Part shown: positions 49,297-62,000 of the stretch, piece by piece
How the letters are laid out: the number at the start of each line of letters is the position of its first letter
How positions within the stretch are numbered: position 1 is the stretch's first letter
From: Hypomyces perniciosus
Taxonomy: Eukaryota > Ascomycota > Sordariomycetes > Hypocreales > Hypocreaceae
Length of the DNA: 64,000 bases
Assembly (NCBI GenBank): GCA_008477525.1
Contig: SPDT01000004.1
Coordinates: 1,612,001-1,676,000, forward strand
Reading direction: 5' to 3'
Made by a program: the position numbers and the translations under genes
The notes under the pieces: generated by a model
Database searches by the model: none
Seen by the model: only the letters and a program-made list of their open reading frames with translations
What the model was told of the DNA's origin: nothing

Positions 49297-52200
49297 ATTC
49301 TAGTCTTTCTTAGTCTTTAAGACTAGTCGACTAGTAATAGGATTCCTGCCTTTAAGAATACTATTACGCTTAATAAAAGCAAAGGTATATTATTTAACTA
49401 GCTAGTCAAATTCACTATAAATCGCTCCTAGCCACTTAGTCTTATTAAGACTACAAAGTACTTGCTTAAGCGTTTATGGGTTTTATACTGCAGCAGCTAG
49501 AAAGGCTAGCTTTTTAACGCTATTATAGAGAAAATAGGATATATCTATATCCATAAGATCCTCTATAACTGCAGAGTCTTGTATAACTAGTATAGGAATA
49601 GGGGGAATAGTAGTGGATACTCCCTTTAAAATAGGGTCAGGGAGTAAAGGATTAATATCCTGAAAGCTAGGAATCATTTAATTTATACAATCTAGCTCTA
49701 TTTCTCCCTCTAATTCCTTATTATCCTAACCTATAGTAGGCTCTAGGATTTAAAGCTTAAGAATCTTATCTTTATATAGCTTTATAGTTAATAATTTAAA
49801 GACTATATATCTAGTTGGGATATAAATAAAATAGGTATTACTACCTAAAACTGCTAATAGTCTCCCAGTTTCAGTCTTAAAGGCTAATTTATAGCCCTTA
49901 GCCCTTTATTTTTATAGAACAAATACCTTACAATAAAAGCCAATAATCCTATATCTTTACAGATTAGGTTTATAATTTTTATTAAGGTCTAGGTCTTTAT
50001 ATAATTCTTAATAAAGGGTAAAGTCCCTATTAGTAACAGCTATATAGTTAACTAATTTAAGAACTACAGTAATAATAAAATTCTAGAGATATAGCAGCAG
50101 GTTAGCCGCTATAATAATAACCTATAGCCTATCTAATAAAACTCTAATAAAGCATTCTATTAAACTATTCTATTCGTAAATATAAAGGCTGCTATTGGAA
50201 TATATAATTCCTAAAGAAAAGAACCAGGTCTAAAATTCCTAATTAATTTCCTTTCCGCCATTATAATAAAATTCCTTAAAATACTGGTTATACTGCGTTT
50301 TTAGGCTATTTATAAAGCCTTATATAGTAGTTAAAAGGGTAGGTCCACTATAATCTTTTAAAAGGAATAGCCACCTATATCTTGATTTTCTATTAATAAT
50401 TAAAAGACTAATAGGGGCTTTATTATAAGGCATTGGCTTTATAGAGAAAGTATTAGCTTTTAAGTAATTTAGAGAGGCTAGTAAATTAGGAATTGGCTTT
50501 AAATTAAGCCTCTTAATAGCTTTTCCCTTATTATACACTAGGCAATAGAATTTAGTCTCTTTAATAGAATTAAAGTTAGGAATTCTAGTAGTTATTTTAG
50601 CAGTCTTTTTTAATAGATTTAAGCTAATATAACCTAGTCTTTTATACTATAAAAGGGCTAGCTTTAGCAGTTTATAGCTAGGACTGGTAATAGTCTCTCC
50701 CTTTAGTTTAGATAGCTTAATAACTTCTAGATCTTCAGTAATAAAGGATTCCCTAGGTATACAGGGCCTTTTCTTTATAAAGGTATCCTTTATAGGCTTA
50801 TTCCCCCCTATTTCCTTAGGTAATAGGGGCATATAAGGCCCCTCTTCCTTTACTTAGCCTAGGGTTTTAAGGAGTTTAAAGAGATCTTTTCCCTTAGGAT
50901 TATTCTTCTTTATAAGCCTAGGACTAGATCTAGTTAATTGTTTTTTTAAAGCTGTTACTTTTAGAATAGTAATATATTCCTAAGCTTTTTCTTTATTAAT
51001 AGCAGGAATTTAAACCTATATAAAGCTATAAGCTTTATAAGTATTTATATAGCTATATAGTGTAATATATCCTTTAATTGTAAAGAAAAAACTATTTTTT
51101 AAGGGATTTAGTAGCCTTATTAACTATATAGTTTTTATAAAAAGAGTATTATACTGTATATATCCTCTAGCTTAGTAATGCCTTAAACTATTTATAAGGT
51201 TTATATCTAGCTATAGGTAATAGAGGGTATTTAATAATTTTATTTTTTTATAGTTATTATCTTTATTAAGGATATTAAAAGTAGCTATACCTATGCCTTT
51301 AAAGGTAATAGGGCCCCTGCCAATATAAATAATACCTAGGTCCCTATTATTAAGTTTATAGTCTATAAACCATTTCCTAGAATTAATTATATAAACTATA
51401 AATCTAGTATTATATAATAGACTATTTTAAATAGAAAGTCTAAAGGGTTTAGGTTTTTTAAAAGATTTAGAAGGCTTAGAAGGATTAAAAGACTTTTTTT
51501 CCTTTTTTAGCGTTTAAAGTATATAGAAGATCTCGATTACTATTTGAACTGCTAATAGATTTAGTAAAAGACTCTTTTAATAGCTTTTTTAAGCTATATT
51601 CCTTAGTAGCTAGATAGTATATGCTAGCAAAAGCAGTATCCTTTATAGTTTACTTCTAGTTCTTTTAATTTCTTTAATTCTTTTAATTTCCTTTCCTTTT
51701 ATTAGAATTAAAAGCTGGCTTTTAATTAAAGGACTTAAAAGGGCCTGAGGCCTTATTAATGTTATAAGCAGTAAAAGATAGATTCCTAGTCTCTTTTAAT
51801 ATATCTGCTATAAGAAACTAAATATCAAAACCTTTAATTAATTGCCTAATAGCTTTACTAGATTTAATAGTTCTTTTAATTCTTTTAGCCTATTAAAAAT
51901 AAGTCTTTTTTAAGGAATTTAAATATTAATTTACTTAGTCTAGTATATTAATATTAACCTTTAAAATAGCTAACTTAGCTAATAAGCTATTAAAAGTAGT
52001 ATTAAATTTAATTAAAGATCCTTTATAATTACTATAATTTAATAAGTGAAATTCCTTATAAAGGGAATCTTTCTATAAAGTATTAAAGTAACTATATTAT
52101 CTCTTTAATGCTAAAAATACTTCTTGTAGGCTTTAAATCTAAGTAATAGATATAGCAGGAATAGCTGTTAAACTATCTTTAATTAATATAAGTAATAGGG

Positions 52201-53105
52201 CCTATTCTAAATCAGATAAGGAATTAGTAACTATAGGATTTTCTATAAAGGCATAGTAATCTATAGCCTTTAGCATAATATTTAAAAACTGTTTCCACTA
52301 ATTAAAGTTATTAAGGCCTACTAGCTTATAGCTTTCTAGAAAGCTATAGACCTTTTTTAATGCCTCTTTAATAAAATTATTATTTAAAGTAAAAATAGTA
52401 TTTTAAGGTTAAGGAATAGATAAAAATAGAACCTGGATCAGTATAGGAATAAGAGTAAAAGCTTATATCAGCACTAAAATAGGGGCTATAGGATTAATTT
52501 ATATTAGATTAGTAGCCTGTTATTAAAGCCTTAATATAGCAGCAGCTAGGCTAGCTAAAGTATTAAATAACTAAGTCATAGTATTATTCTAACCCTCTAG
52601 CTATACCTTAACTGTTTTAATAAAAGCCCTCTATACTTAAAGCTTTTATTCTATATTCTGCACCTAAATAAATAAATCCCTTTACTGCTAAAAAGAGCTA
52701 TTATCTTTAATTAAGGAAATAAAGCTACTAAAAGCCTTAATAGGTTAATTTATACTATTAACGTTAAACCTATATCCTATCAAAATAGGGAATATACTAT
52801 ATAGTATATAAAAATAGTAATATAAGTAGTATTACTGTAACTATAACAGTATTTACAGTAAAAGCCTAGGAATAGCTTTAAATAGCCAAGAATCCTAAAA
52901 ATACTAATATAAGCACTAAGATAAACACTATAAAAAAAAACCTGCTATAAATGCTATAGTAGCATTAAGGGAAATGCTATAAATACTAGGATAAGCACTA
53001 TAAAAAACCTGCTATAAATGCTATAGTAGCGTTAAAGGAAGTACTATAACTACTAGAAAAATCTATTAATAGAGACCTAAAGAAAACTCTCCTAGGCTTA
53101 TAACC
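49297..53105 (-). pseudogene. Copia-1 gag-protease-integrase remnant
   Basis: Short surviving frames: 49677-49483 (region after integrase), 50538-50320 (integrase N-terminal and core start with KRLNLKPIPN and FLLKDYSG) and 50832-50647 (GAG-pre-integrase side). Copia order gag-PR-IN is kept, RT is absent. GGTTATAAGCC directly inside the 5' LTR may contain the primer binding site; no tRNA match is claimed. Confidence 0.82.
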
Positions 53106-53686
53106 TATTAAAATAATAAAGTTATACTAAACCTTATTTAAGTGCAGCTTCTAGGAAGGTGCACCTAATACAGCAATAAAGAAATAACTGAGAGTCTAGT
53201 TAAGTTAATAATAGATAAATAATTAAATTGTAAACAATCTAATAGCTAGAAGCTATAGAATATTTAGTGTATATGCAGCTAGTATAGAAGTGAATTATAT
53301 AAATAATAGCTTTGTCTTTTATAATAGTCCTCTAACTAGATAATAGGAATACAGTAGCAGAATTAGGTTTATGGCCCTATTCTTATTTTCCGCAAAATTT
53401 ATTTATATAGGAAATCAGCCAAATCGACTTATAGCTATATAAACAGGAAACTATTTTGGTCAGATTTTTCACAATAGCCATTATGGCCATTGTATTGAGT
53501 CTAGGGTAGGCGGGATAGCTGGTCCTAGCTTAATTGTTATTGTTAAAGATAACAGAAATTTCCTGACTTACACTGAAGTTCCTCCGGAACTCGGTCCTAG
53601 CGTCGGGCCTAATTCCGGGTCTAGCCAGAATAGGAAGGTTACCCAAATACACTAAAATCCTTACTTTTTAGCCCTCCTTTTTAACA
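53106..53686 (-). repeat. Copia-1 5' LTR (copy D)
   Basis: 581 bases, partner of copy C. Its outer half is clearly more RIP-altered than C, for example TATTAAAATAATAAAG for TGTTAAAATAACAAGG. TSD CTTAT follows. Confidence 0.9.
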
Positions 53687-55968
53687 CTTATTAATCTTAT
53701 TAAGCTATTTAAATTATTTATAACCGCCACCTAACTTTATATTACTATTACGCCTAGTATATCTAAACTATATATATAATTTAATACACTATCTAATATA
53801 GATATAAAATAATATACCTGCTATATAAAATATAAATATCTTTTATTCAAATATATATAATATACTTTAATTTATTCTATTAAATATATTAATATAATAA
53901 TATTTTATAATACTTTTATACAGTAATATATTAACTTTAGTTTAACTTATATCTTAAATAATACACTTATTTTATATACTATTTTAATTATTATATAGTT
54001 CTATAATATCAATGTATCTAAATTATATTTAGCTAAAAAGTTTATACTAATAAATATATTTAACTTAAAGTCTTTTATAGCCTATACTTTAATATAAAGT
54101 ATATATACATTATAATGCCTTTAATTATACTTATAATATAAAAGTTAAATTTTACTTTTTTATTAATTTTAAGTAATCTTAATACTCCTTATATTAGCTT
54201 TAATCTATCTGCTATAAAGATTTCTATATTAAAAGAATAATTCCGTAACTAATCTTTATCCACTAAAATATCCAAACATCCTATATCTACTATTAGTATA
54301 ATAAGCTTTACTTTTAAATTAAATTTAAAGTTTATCTTTATATAACTATACTTTATTAAATATAATACTCTCTTCCAGTATACTTTAATTACTTAATTTA
54401 GCTAGAAAATATAATTTATATCTCTTTTTAGTAAACTTTACTGCCCCTATTCCTTATCTTCTTTAATAAAAGTAGCAGTTCCTTTTTCTTTATCCTAAAT
54501 CTTTAAACTTCTTAGGTTTAAGCTTAACCTTTTTACTTTTAGTTTATTACAGCTATTAGTAAAGATATATTTTATGAAGTCAGTTTACTTATTAAAATAT
54601 ATACTGTATTTTCAGCAATCTTATTAGTTATTTATATTAGTTTTATGTATTTTAAGCAGCAGTTTAAAAGGCTTAAATAAAAGTAGTAGTTATTTAGTTT
54701 TTCCAGTTTCCCTTTTAAGCTTAAATTCTATTATATTAAACTTTCTATAAATAAATTTCTTAATTTAAATATTTAGGCTATATTCTTTAATACAGTTAGC
54801 AATAGTAAATTCTTTAATAGCTTAATATATATTTATCTTTAGTTATTTCTTTAATTCTTTAACCCCTTTTTCCTTAAAATTAATATAAATATCTTTATTA
54901 TTTCCCTTTTAATAGTAAATATAGTTATCTTAAATATACTATCTTAGTACCTATTAGCAGAAGTATTATCTATTACTTTAATTATTTCTATTTCCGCGCT
55001 AGTCTTTTAATAAAGTTATAAATTGTATATTTACCTAGTATTAAATATTATAGTAATAGTATTTATAGCCGCGAAAATTACTACTATAATTCGTATATCC
55101 GCAACCGCAAACAAGGTTATTTAACTAGTATAGTATATACAGATAAATACTAGTATAACCTCCTTTAATATTATAACCTATTTATCTATAAAATATACCG
55201 GTTAATTCTATCTATTCCTATCTATAATAATTTTAGCTATAATAGCTATATATTTATTCTTTTTTATCTATATAATATACAGTTAAATAAAGTGCAGCTA
55301 GTAAATACTTCTAGTAATGCAATATAGTAGTATTTAATAGAAAAGATTTATTAAATACCGCTTATTAGGTTGATTAGTTCTTATATAAGAAATTAAAATA
55401 TTTATTTAATTTTATTACTATGTTAGGTTTAAATAGAATTTCTCGTAAAGATAGGTAAATATAGATATAAATTTAAGTAAACTGCTATTTTAAAGTAGTA
55501 AAGTTAGCAGCTTTAACTACTCGAATTAGCTATATAGTCTATTCTTTAATATCTTTACTGTCTTTACAGTTATTCTCTATATATATTATATTCGCCAGTT
55601 TTATTAATACTTCCACTTTATTTATCCAGAATTAGTTATATAAAGCATTAATCTAAGTTTATAATAACAGCTTAACATTTTCTTATTTACTTAATTATAC
55701 AATATTAATCCATTAAATTTAAACTTTCCCTTTAAATAATTATAGCAGGTTTACTTAAATGATCTCTACTTATTATAGGTTTATTGCATTATTTTTAATA
55801 CTTTCTGTAAATAGGTTAATATTGCACTAAACAGTATCGCCGCCCACTTATATAGTATCTATTCCCCTATAAGATTTATCTAGACTAAAATTAAAAAATC
55901 CAATCTTTATTAGCTTTTATCTATAATAAGCGCTATTACCTTTTACAGTTATAACTATTAATTAGTTT
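53687..55968 (-). mobile_element. Gypsy-3 chromovirus, part 2 (protease side)
   Basis: It joins 48715 if the Copia-1 element is removed. On the minus strand a retropepsin-like segment reads IVDIGCLDILVDKDWLRNYS from about 54292, followed by the FNIEIFIADRLKLI-type strand pattern of Gypsy proteases. The rest up to the solo LTR at 55969 is presumably gag, unresolved. Confidence 0.65.
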
Positions 55969-56548
55969 TGTTAAAAAGGAGGGCTAAAAAGTAAGGATTT
56001 CAGTGTATTTGGGTAACCTTCCTATTCTGGCTTGACCCGGAATTAGGCCCGACGCTAGGACCGAGTTCCGGAGGAACTTCAGTGTAAGTCAGGAAATTTC
56101 TGTTATCTTTAACGATAACAATTAAGCTAGGACCAGCTATCCCGCCTACCCTAGACTCAATACAATGGCCACAATGGCTATTATGAAAAATCTGACTAAA
56201 ATGGTTTCCTGTTTGTATGGCCGTGAGTCGATTTGGCCGATTTCCTATATAAATGAATTTTACGGAAAATAGGAATAAGGCCACAAACCCAATTCTGCCG
56301 CCGCATTCCTATTATCTAGTCGGAGGACTATTGTAGAAGACAAAGCTATTGTTTATACAATCACTTCTACACCAGCCGCACATACACTAGATATTCTATA
56401 GCTTCTAGCTATTAGATTGTTTATAATTCAATTGTTTATCTATTGTTAACTCAACTAGACTCTCAGTCGTTTCCTTATTGCTGTATTGTATACAGCTTCC
56501 TAGAAGCTACACATAAATGAGGTTCAGTATAACCTTATTATTTTAACA
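55969..56548 (+). repeat. Copia-1 solo LTR, copy E
   Basis: 580 bases, TGTTAAAAAGGAGGG...TTATTTTAACA, with perfect TSD AGTTT (55964-55968 and 56549-56553). It formed by recombination between the LTRs of a former full element. Lightly RIP-altered. It has the same antisense open frame as copy C (56284-56000, -). Confidence 0.93.
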
Positions 56549-57202
56549 AGTTTAAAATATTCTAGACTATCCCTAAAAGATATTTAAATAATATCTAAAA
56601 TTATTTATTAAATAATATTATTAATAAAGCAGGTAAAGCAGGTTATAGGGTTTATTGCAGGTTTTACTAACCTTAAATGTTTATTAAGTTTAATATATCT
56701 AAGTATATAAGTATTGTAGGGGTTAAAGTTAATATTTAAGCTTATAGGTTTAATAAAAGAAACGCTAGGCTATTAAATAAATTAATAAACTGTTATTAAT
56801 TATAATTAACTTAAGATTATTATTAAATTAATTATATTTAATATTCTAGCTTTAATATATTATAAATAAAGGAATTAATTAATAAAAATATAAATATTAA
56901 TATAATAGATATAAGTAACTAGGATTTACAGGATTTCTAGTTTAAAGCTATTTATAGTAGCGTTAATAGTAATATAGATATAAGATTTAATAAAAGTAAA
57001 GGTATTAATCTTTAAACTTAGCAGGGCAGGTATAGTAAAGGGAAACTAATATTGCAGTTTATAAACCCTGCTTTTAACCTTCTATTCCAATTAAAAGGCT
57101 TAATACCACTAGCAGGACAATTAAGGTTAAATTATATAGCGCACTTATTAAATTAACTAAATATTTATTAACATAGTGTATCTAGTTCAGTCAATATATA
57201 TC
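56549..57202. other. unassigned AT-rich repeat DNA
   Basis: It follows solo LTR E and may continue Gypsy-3. RIP-type composition. I see no protein motif, LTR edge or structured RNA in it. Confidence 0.4.
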
Positions 57203-57781
57203 TGTTAAAATAACAAGGTTATACTGAACCTTATTTAAGTGCAGCTTCTAGGAAGGTGCACCCAACGCAGCAATAAGGAAACGACTGAGAGTCTAGTTGG
57301 GTTAACAATGGATAAACAATTGAATTGTAACTGAACTAATAGCTAGAAAGCTATAGAATATCTAGTGATGTGCGGCTGGTATAGAAGTGATTGTATAAAC
57401 AATAACTTTGTCTTCTGCAATAGTCCTCCGACCTAATAATAGGTGTATGGTGGCAGAATTGGGTTTGTGGCTGCATTCCTATTTTCCGCAAAATTCATTT
57501 ATATGTAAAATCGGTCAAATCGACTCACGGCTATACAAACGGGAAACCATTTTGGTCAGATTTTTCACAATGGCTATTATGCCCATTGTATTGAGTCTAG
57601 GGTAGGCGGGGTAGCTGATCCTAGCTTAATTGTTATCGTTGAGGATAATAGAAATTTCCTGACTTACACCGAAATTCCTCCGGAACTCGGTCCTAGCGTC
57701 GGGCCTAATTCCGGGTCTAGCCAGAATAGGAAGGTTACCCAATTACACAGAAATCCTTGCTTTTAGCCCTCCTTTTTAACA
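57203..57781 (-). repeat. Copia-1 solo LTR, copy F
   Basis: 579 bases with perfect TSD ATATC (57198-57202 and 57782-57786). LTR sense is on the minus strand. Lightly RIP-altered. The 65-codon open frame on the plus strand (57408-57605) is antisense LTR sequence, not a gene. Confidence 0.93.
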
Positions 57782-58102
57782 ATATCTAATTAGTATATAG
57801 AGTATTATATAGTTAAGAAATATAATATTGTTAATTTTTTATTGGTTTTAATTAATTTAAGTCCTTTACTATTAAATAAAGGCTGTAAAAGTTTATTTTT
57901 TATTAGCCTATTTAATTAGATATAATTTATTTATTCTCTAAAAAGTGCTATTTATTATCTGCTATATAACAATTTCTGCAGTTTTTACTTTATTAATTAA
58001 TAAAGTAGTAGTATATAAATAGTTAGTTAAAATAAATATATGTAAATGCTGGGATTAATAGATAAAGTTATTTAGGACTATATATATATTAATATAGATA
58101 AT
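57782..58102. other. unassigned AT-rich repeat DNA
   Basis: About 320 bases between solo LTR F and Gypsy-X copy 3. RIP-type composition, no recognisable motif. Confidence 0.4.
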
Positions 58103-59082
58103 TATCACGGTACTAAACCTACCCTTTAATAGCTTATTAGCATTATATATATCTTTATATAATGACTTAGTCCTATACCTTTAAACTATATTTTTATAGC
58201 TTTTTGCTTTATTTAAAGTATAATAAAGATATTACTTTAACCCGCTATTCTGTATACTATAATAGTTTATACCTTCCTATAATAACTGCACTGTTACCTT
58301 TAGCCTTTAACTTTGCTTAAAAGAATTAATAAAGTCGCTAATAGCCTAGTCGCAATATTATAAAAAGCCTTACATTTTATAGAAAATTTATTAATCTGTA
58401 ACTATAGCAAGACTTTAAGCCTAAAAGCCTATATCCCTATAGTAAAGAATATATTTTAGCCTAGCTTTTTAGCCTATACCTGATTCCTTAGTTTATATTT
58501 AATTTAAAAATATTAAAGTAAGTATAAAAGGTATAGAGAGGGACTTTACTTAAAAAGTAAAACTTGTTAATTACTTCAGCAACTAGCTTTATATTTATAT
58601 TATTTTAAAAGCTTATAATAATTATAACCTAACTTTATAGCTTTAAGTATTAAAATTTAAGTAGTTCTTTAATATTATCTTTAATTACTTTTAGAATTAA
58701 AAGTATAACTTTAATATAGCTTTAGAATAAAAGGAGTTTAAGAATACTGCTATTATTAAAAACCTAAAGTTTACCTAATATAAAGTTTAAAGTTAAAGTA
58801 ATATAATTAATAAGTTTATTAAAGCTAAAAGTAATAATATTTTAAAGTATTAAATTAATAACTTTAAGGATAAATTTAATATTAATAATAAAGATATAAA
58901 AATCTATTAGCAGAAATATATAAATTAGTATTTTATTATACTATATAGTATTATAATTAATGCTAAGTACTTTAATACCCTTTATAAATATATTTTTTAT
59001 ATTAATAGTTAACTAAATAATAATATTTATAATTTAATATCAAAGGTATTTAATTATATTATAATAAAAAAGGATAATTATA
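58103..59082 (+). mobile_element. Gypsy-X copy 3 (5' LTR and gag side), cut by Copia-1
   Basis: The 5' LTR is 58103-58264, again 162 bases (TATCACGGTAC...ACTATAATA). The internal part to 59082 matches the reverse complement of about 41950-42764 in copy 2. It is broken at 59083 by a Copia-1 element whose far end lies beyond the window. Confidence 0.8.
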
Positions 59083-62000
59083 TGTTAAAAAGGAGGGCTA
59101 AAAAGTAAGGATTTTAGTGTATTTGGGTAACTTTCCTATTCTGGCTAGACCCGGAATTAGGCCCGACACTAGGACCGAGTTCCAGAGGAACTTTAGTGTA
59201 AGTCAGGAAATTTCTGTTATCTTCAATAATAACAATTAAGCTAAGACCAGCTACCCCGCCTACCCTAGACTCAATATAATGGCCACAATAGCTATTGTGA
59301 AAAATCTAACTAAAATGGTTTCCTGTTTATATAGCCATAAGTCGATTTGGCCGATTTCCTATATAAATGAATTTTACAGAAAATAAAAATAGGGCTATAA
59401 ACCTAATTCTGCTACTGTATTCCTATTATTTAGTCGGAGGACTATTATAGAAGACAAACCTATTATTTATACAATTCACGTCTATACCAGCCGCATATAC
59501 ATTAAATATTCTATAGCTTCTAGCTATTAGATTATTTACAATTCAATTGTTTATTTATTATTAACCTAACTAGACTTTTAGTCGTTTCTTTATTGCTGCG
59601 TTAAATGCACTTTCCTAGAAGCTGCACTTAAATAAAGTTTAGTATAACCTTATTATTTTAATAGGTTATAAGCCTAGGAGAGTTTTCCTCAGGTCTCTAT
59701 TAATAGATTTTTCTAGTAGTTATAGCATTTCCTTTAGCGCTACTACAGCACTTATAGCAGGTTTTTTTTTATAGTGCTTATTTTAATACTTATATTAATA
59801 CTTTTAGGATTCTTGGCTATCTAAAGCTATTCCTAGGCTTTTATTATAAATACTGTTACAGTTATAGTAATACTACTTATATTACTATTTTTATATATTA
59901 TATAGTATATTCCCTATTTCGATAGGATATAGGTTTAACGTTAACAGTATAAGTTAACCTATTAAACCTTCTAGTAGCCTTATTTCCTTAATTAAAGATA
60001 ATAGCTCTCCCTAATAGTAAAGGGATTTATTTATTTAGGTGCAGAATATAGAATAAGAGCTTTAGGTATAAAGGGCTTTTACTAAAACAGTTAAGGCATA
60101 GCTAGAGGGTTAGAATAATACTATAACTCAGTTATCTAATACTCTAGCTAGCCTAGCTGCTACTATATTAAGGCTTTAATAACAGGCTACTAGTCTAATA
60201 TAAGTTAATCCTATAGCCCCTATTTTAATGCCGATATAAGCTTTTACTCCTATTCCTATACTGATCCAGGTTCTATTTTTATCTATTCCTTAACCCTGAA
60301 ATACTATTTCTACTTTAAATAATAGTTTTATTAAAGAGGTATTAAAAAAGGTCTATAGCTTTCTAAAAAGCTATAAGCTAGTAGGCCCTAATAACTTTAA
60401 TTAATAGAAACAGTCTTTAAGTATTATACTAAAGGCTATAAATTACTATACCTTTATAGACAATCCTATAGTTATTAATTCTTTATCTGATTTAAAACAG
60501 GCCCTATTATTTATATTAATTAGGGATAGTTTAACAGCTATTCCTGCTGCATCTATTACTTAAATTTAACGCCTAAAAGAAGCACTTTTAGTATTAAAAA
60601 GATAATATAGTTACTTTAATACTTTACAAAGAGATTCCCTTTATAAAGAATTTCACTTATTAAATTATAGTAATTATAAAAGATTTTTAGCTAAATTTAA
60701 TATTACTTTTAACAGTTTATTAGCTAAGCTAGCTATTTTAAAGGTTAATATTAATATATTAAACTAAATAAATTAATATTTAAATTCCTTAAAAAGACTT
60801 ATCTTTAATAGGCTAAAAGAATTAAAGGAACTATTAAATCTAGTAAAGCTATTAGGCAATTAACTAAAGGTTTTAATATTTAGTTTCTTATAGCAGATAT
60901 ATTAAAAGAGACTAAGAATCCATCTTCTACTGCTTATAAAGTTAATAAAGCCTTAGGCCCTTTTAAGTCCCTTAATTAAAAGCCAGCTTTTAATTTTAAT
61001 AAAAGGAAAGGAAATTAAAAGAATTAAAGAAATTAAAAGAACTAGAAGTAAACTATAAAGGATACTGCTTTTGCTAGCATATACTATCTAGCTACTAAGG
61101 AATATAGCTTAAAAAAGCTATTAAAAGAGTCTTCTACTAAATCTATTAGCAGTTTAAATAGTAATCGAGATCTTTTATATACTTTAAATACTAAAAAAGG
61201 AAAAAAAGTCTTTTAATCTTTCCAAGCCTTCTAAATCTTCTAAAAAACCTAAACCCTTTAGACTTTTTATTTAAAATAGTCTATTATATAATACTAGATC
61301 TATAGTTTATATAGTTAATTCTAGGAAATAGTTTATAAATTATAGATTTAATAATAGGGATTTAGGTATTATCTATACTAGCAGGGGCCCTATTACCTTT
61401 AAGGGAATAAATACAGCCACTTTTAATATCTTTAATAAAAATAATAACTATAAAAAAATAAAATTATTAAATACCCTCTATTACCTATAGCTAAATATAA
61501 ACCTTATAAATAGTTTAAGGCATTATTAAGCTAAAAGATATATATAGTATAATACTCTTTTTATAAAAACTATACAGCTAATAAGGCTACTAAATCCCTT
61601 AAAAAATGGTTTTTTCCTTACAATTAAAAGATATACTACACTATATAGCTATATAAATACTTATAAAGCTTATAGCTTTATATAGGTTTAAATTCCTACT
61701 ATTAGCAAAGAAAAAGCTTAAGAATATATTACTATTCTAAAAGCAATAGCTTTAAAAAAAACAACCAACTAAATCCAGTCTTAGGCTTATAAAGAAAAAT
61801 AATCCTAAAGGAAAAGATCTCTCTAAACTCCTTAAAACCCTAGGCTAAGTAGAGGAAGAGGGGCCTTATATACCCTTATTGCCTAAGGAAATAGGGGGGA
61901 ATAAGCCTATAAAGGATACCTTTATAGAGGAAAGGCCCTATATACCTAAAAAATCCTCTATTACTAAAGATCTAAAAGTTATTAAGCTATCTAAACTAAA

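Larger units (their letters stand above)
48716..53686 (-). mobile_element. Copia-1 element lacking RT and RNase H, with full LTRs and TSD
   Basis: LTRs at 48716-49296 (3') and 53106-53686 (5'), both 581 bases. TSD CTTAT at 48711-48715 and 53687-53691 is perfect. The internal region (49297-53105) reads on the minus strand as leader, gag, protease (about 51.4-51.2 kb), GAG-pre-integrase (about 50.85-50.6 kb) and integrase (KPMPYNKAPISLLIINRKSR, then FLLKDYS, about 50.45-50.33 kb). It then ends at an AAGACTAGAA-type purine-rich run next to the 3' LTR. The sister copy at 59083 continues into RT at the same point (after 63404). So about the last part of pol is missing. All frames are RIP-broken. 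Confidence 0.9.
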
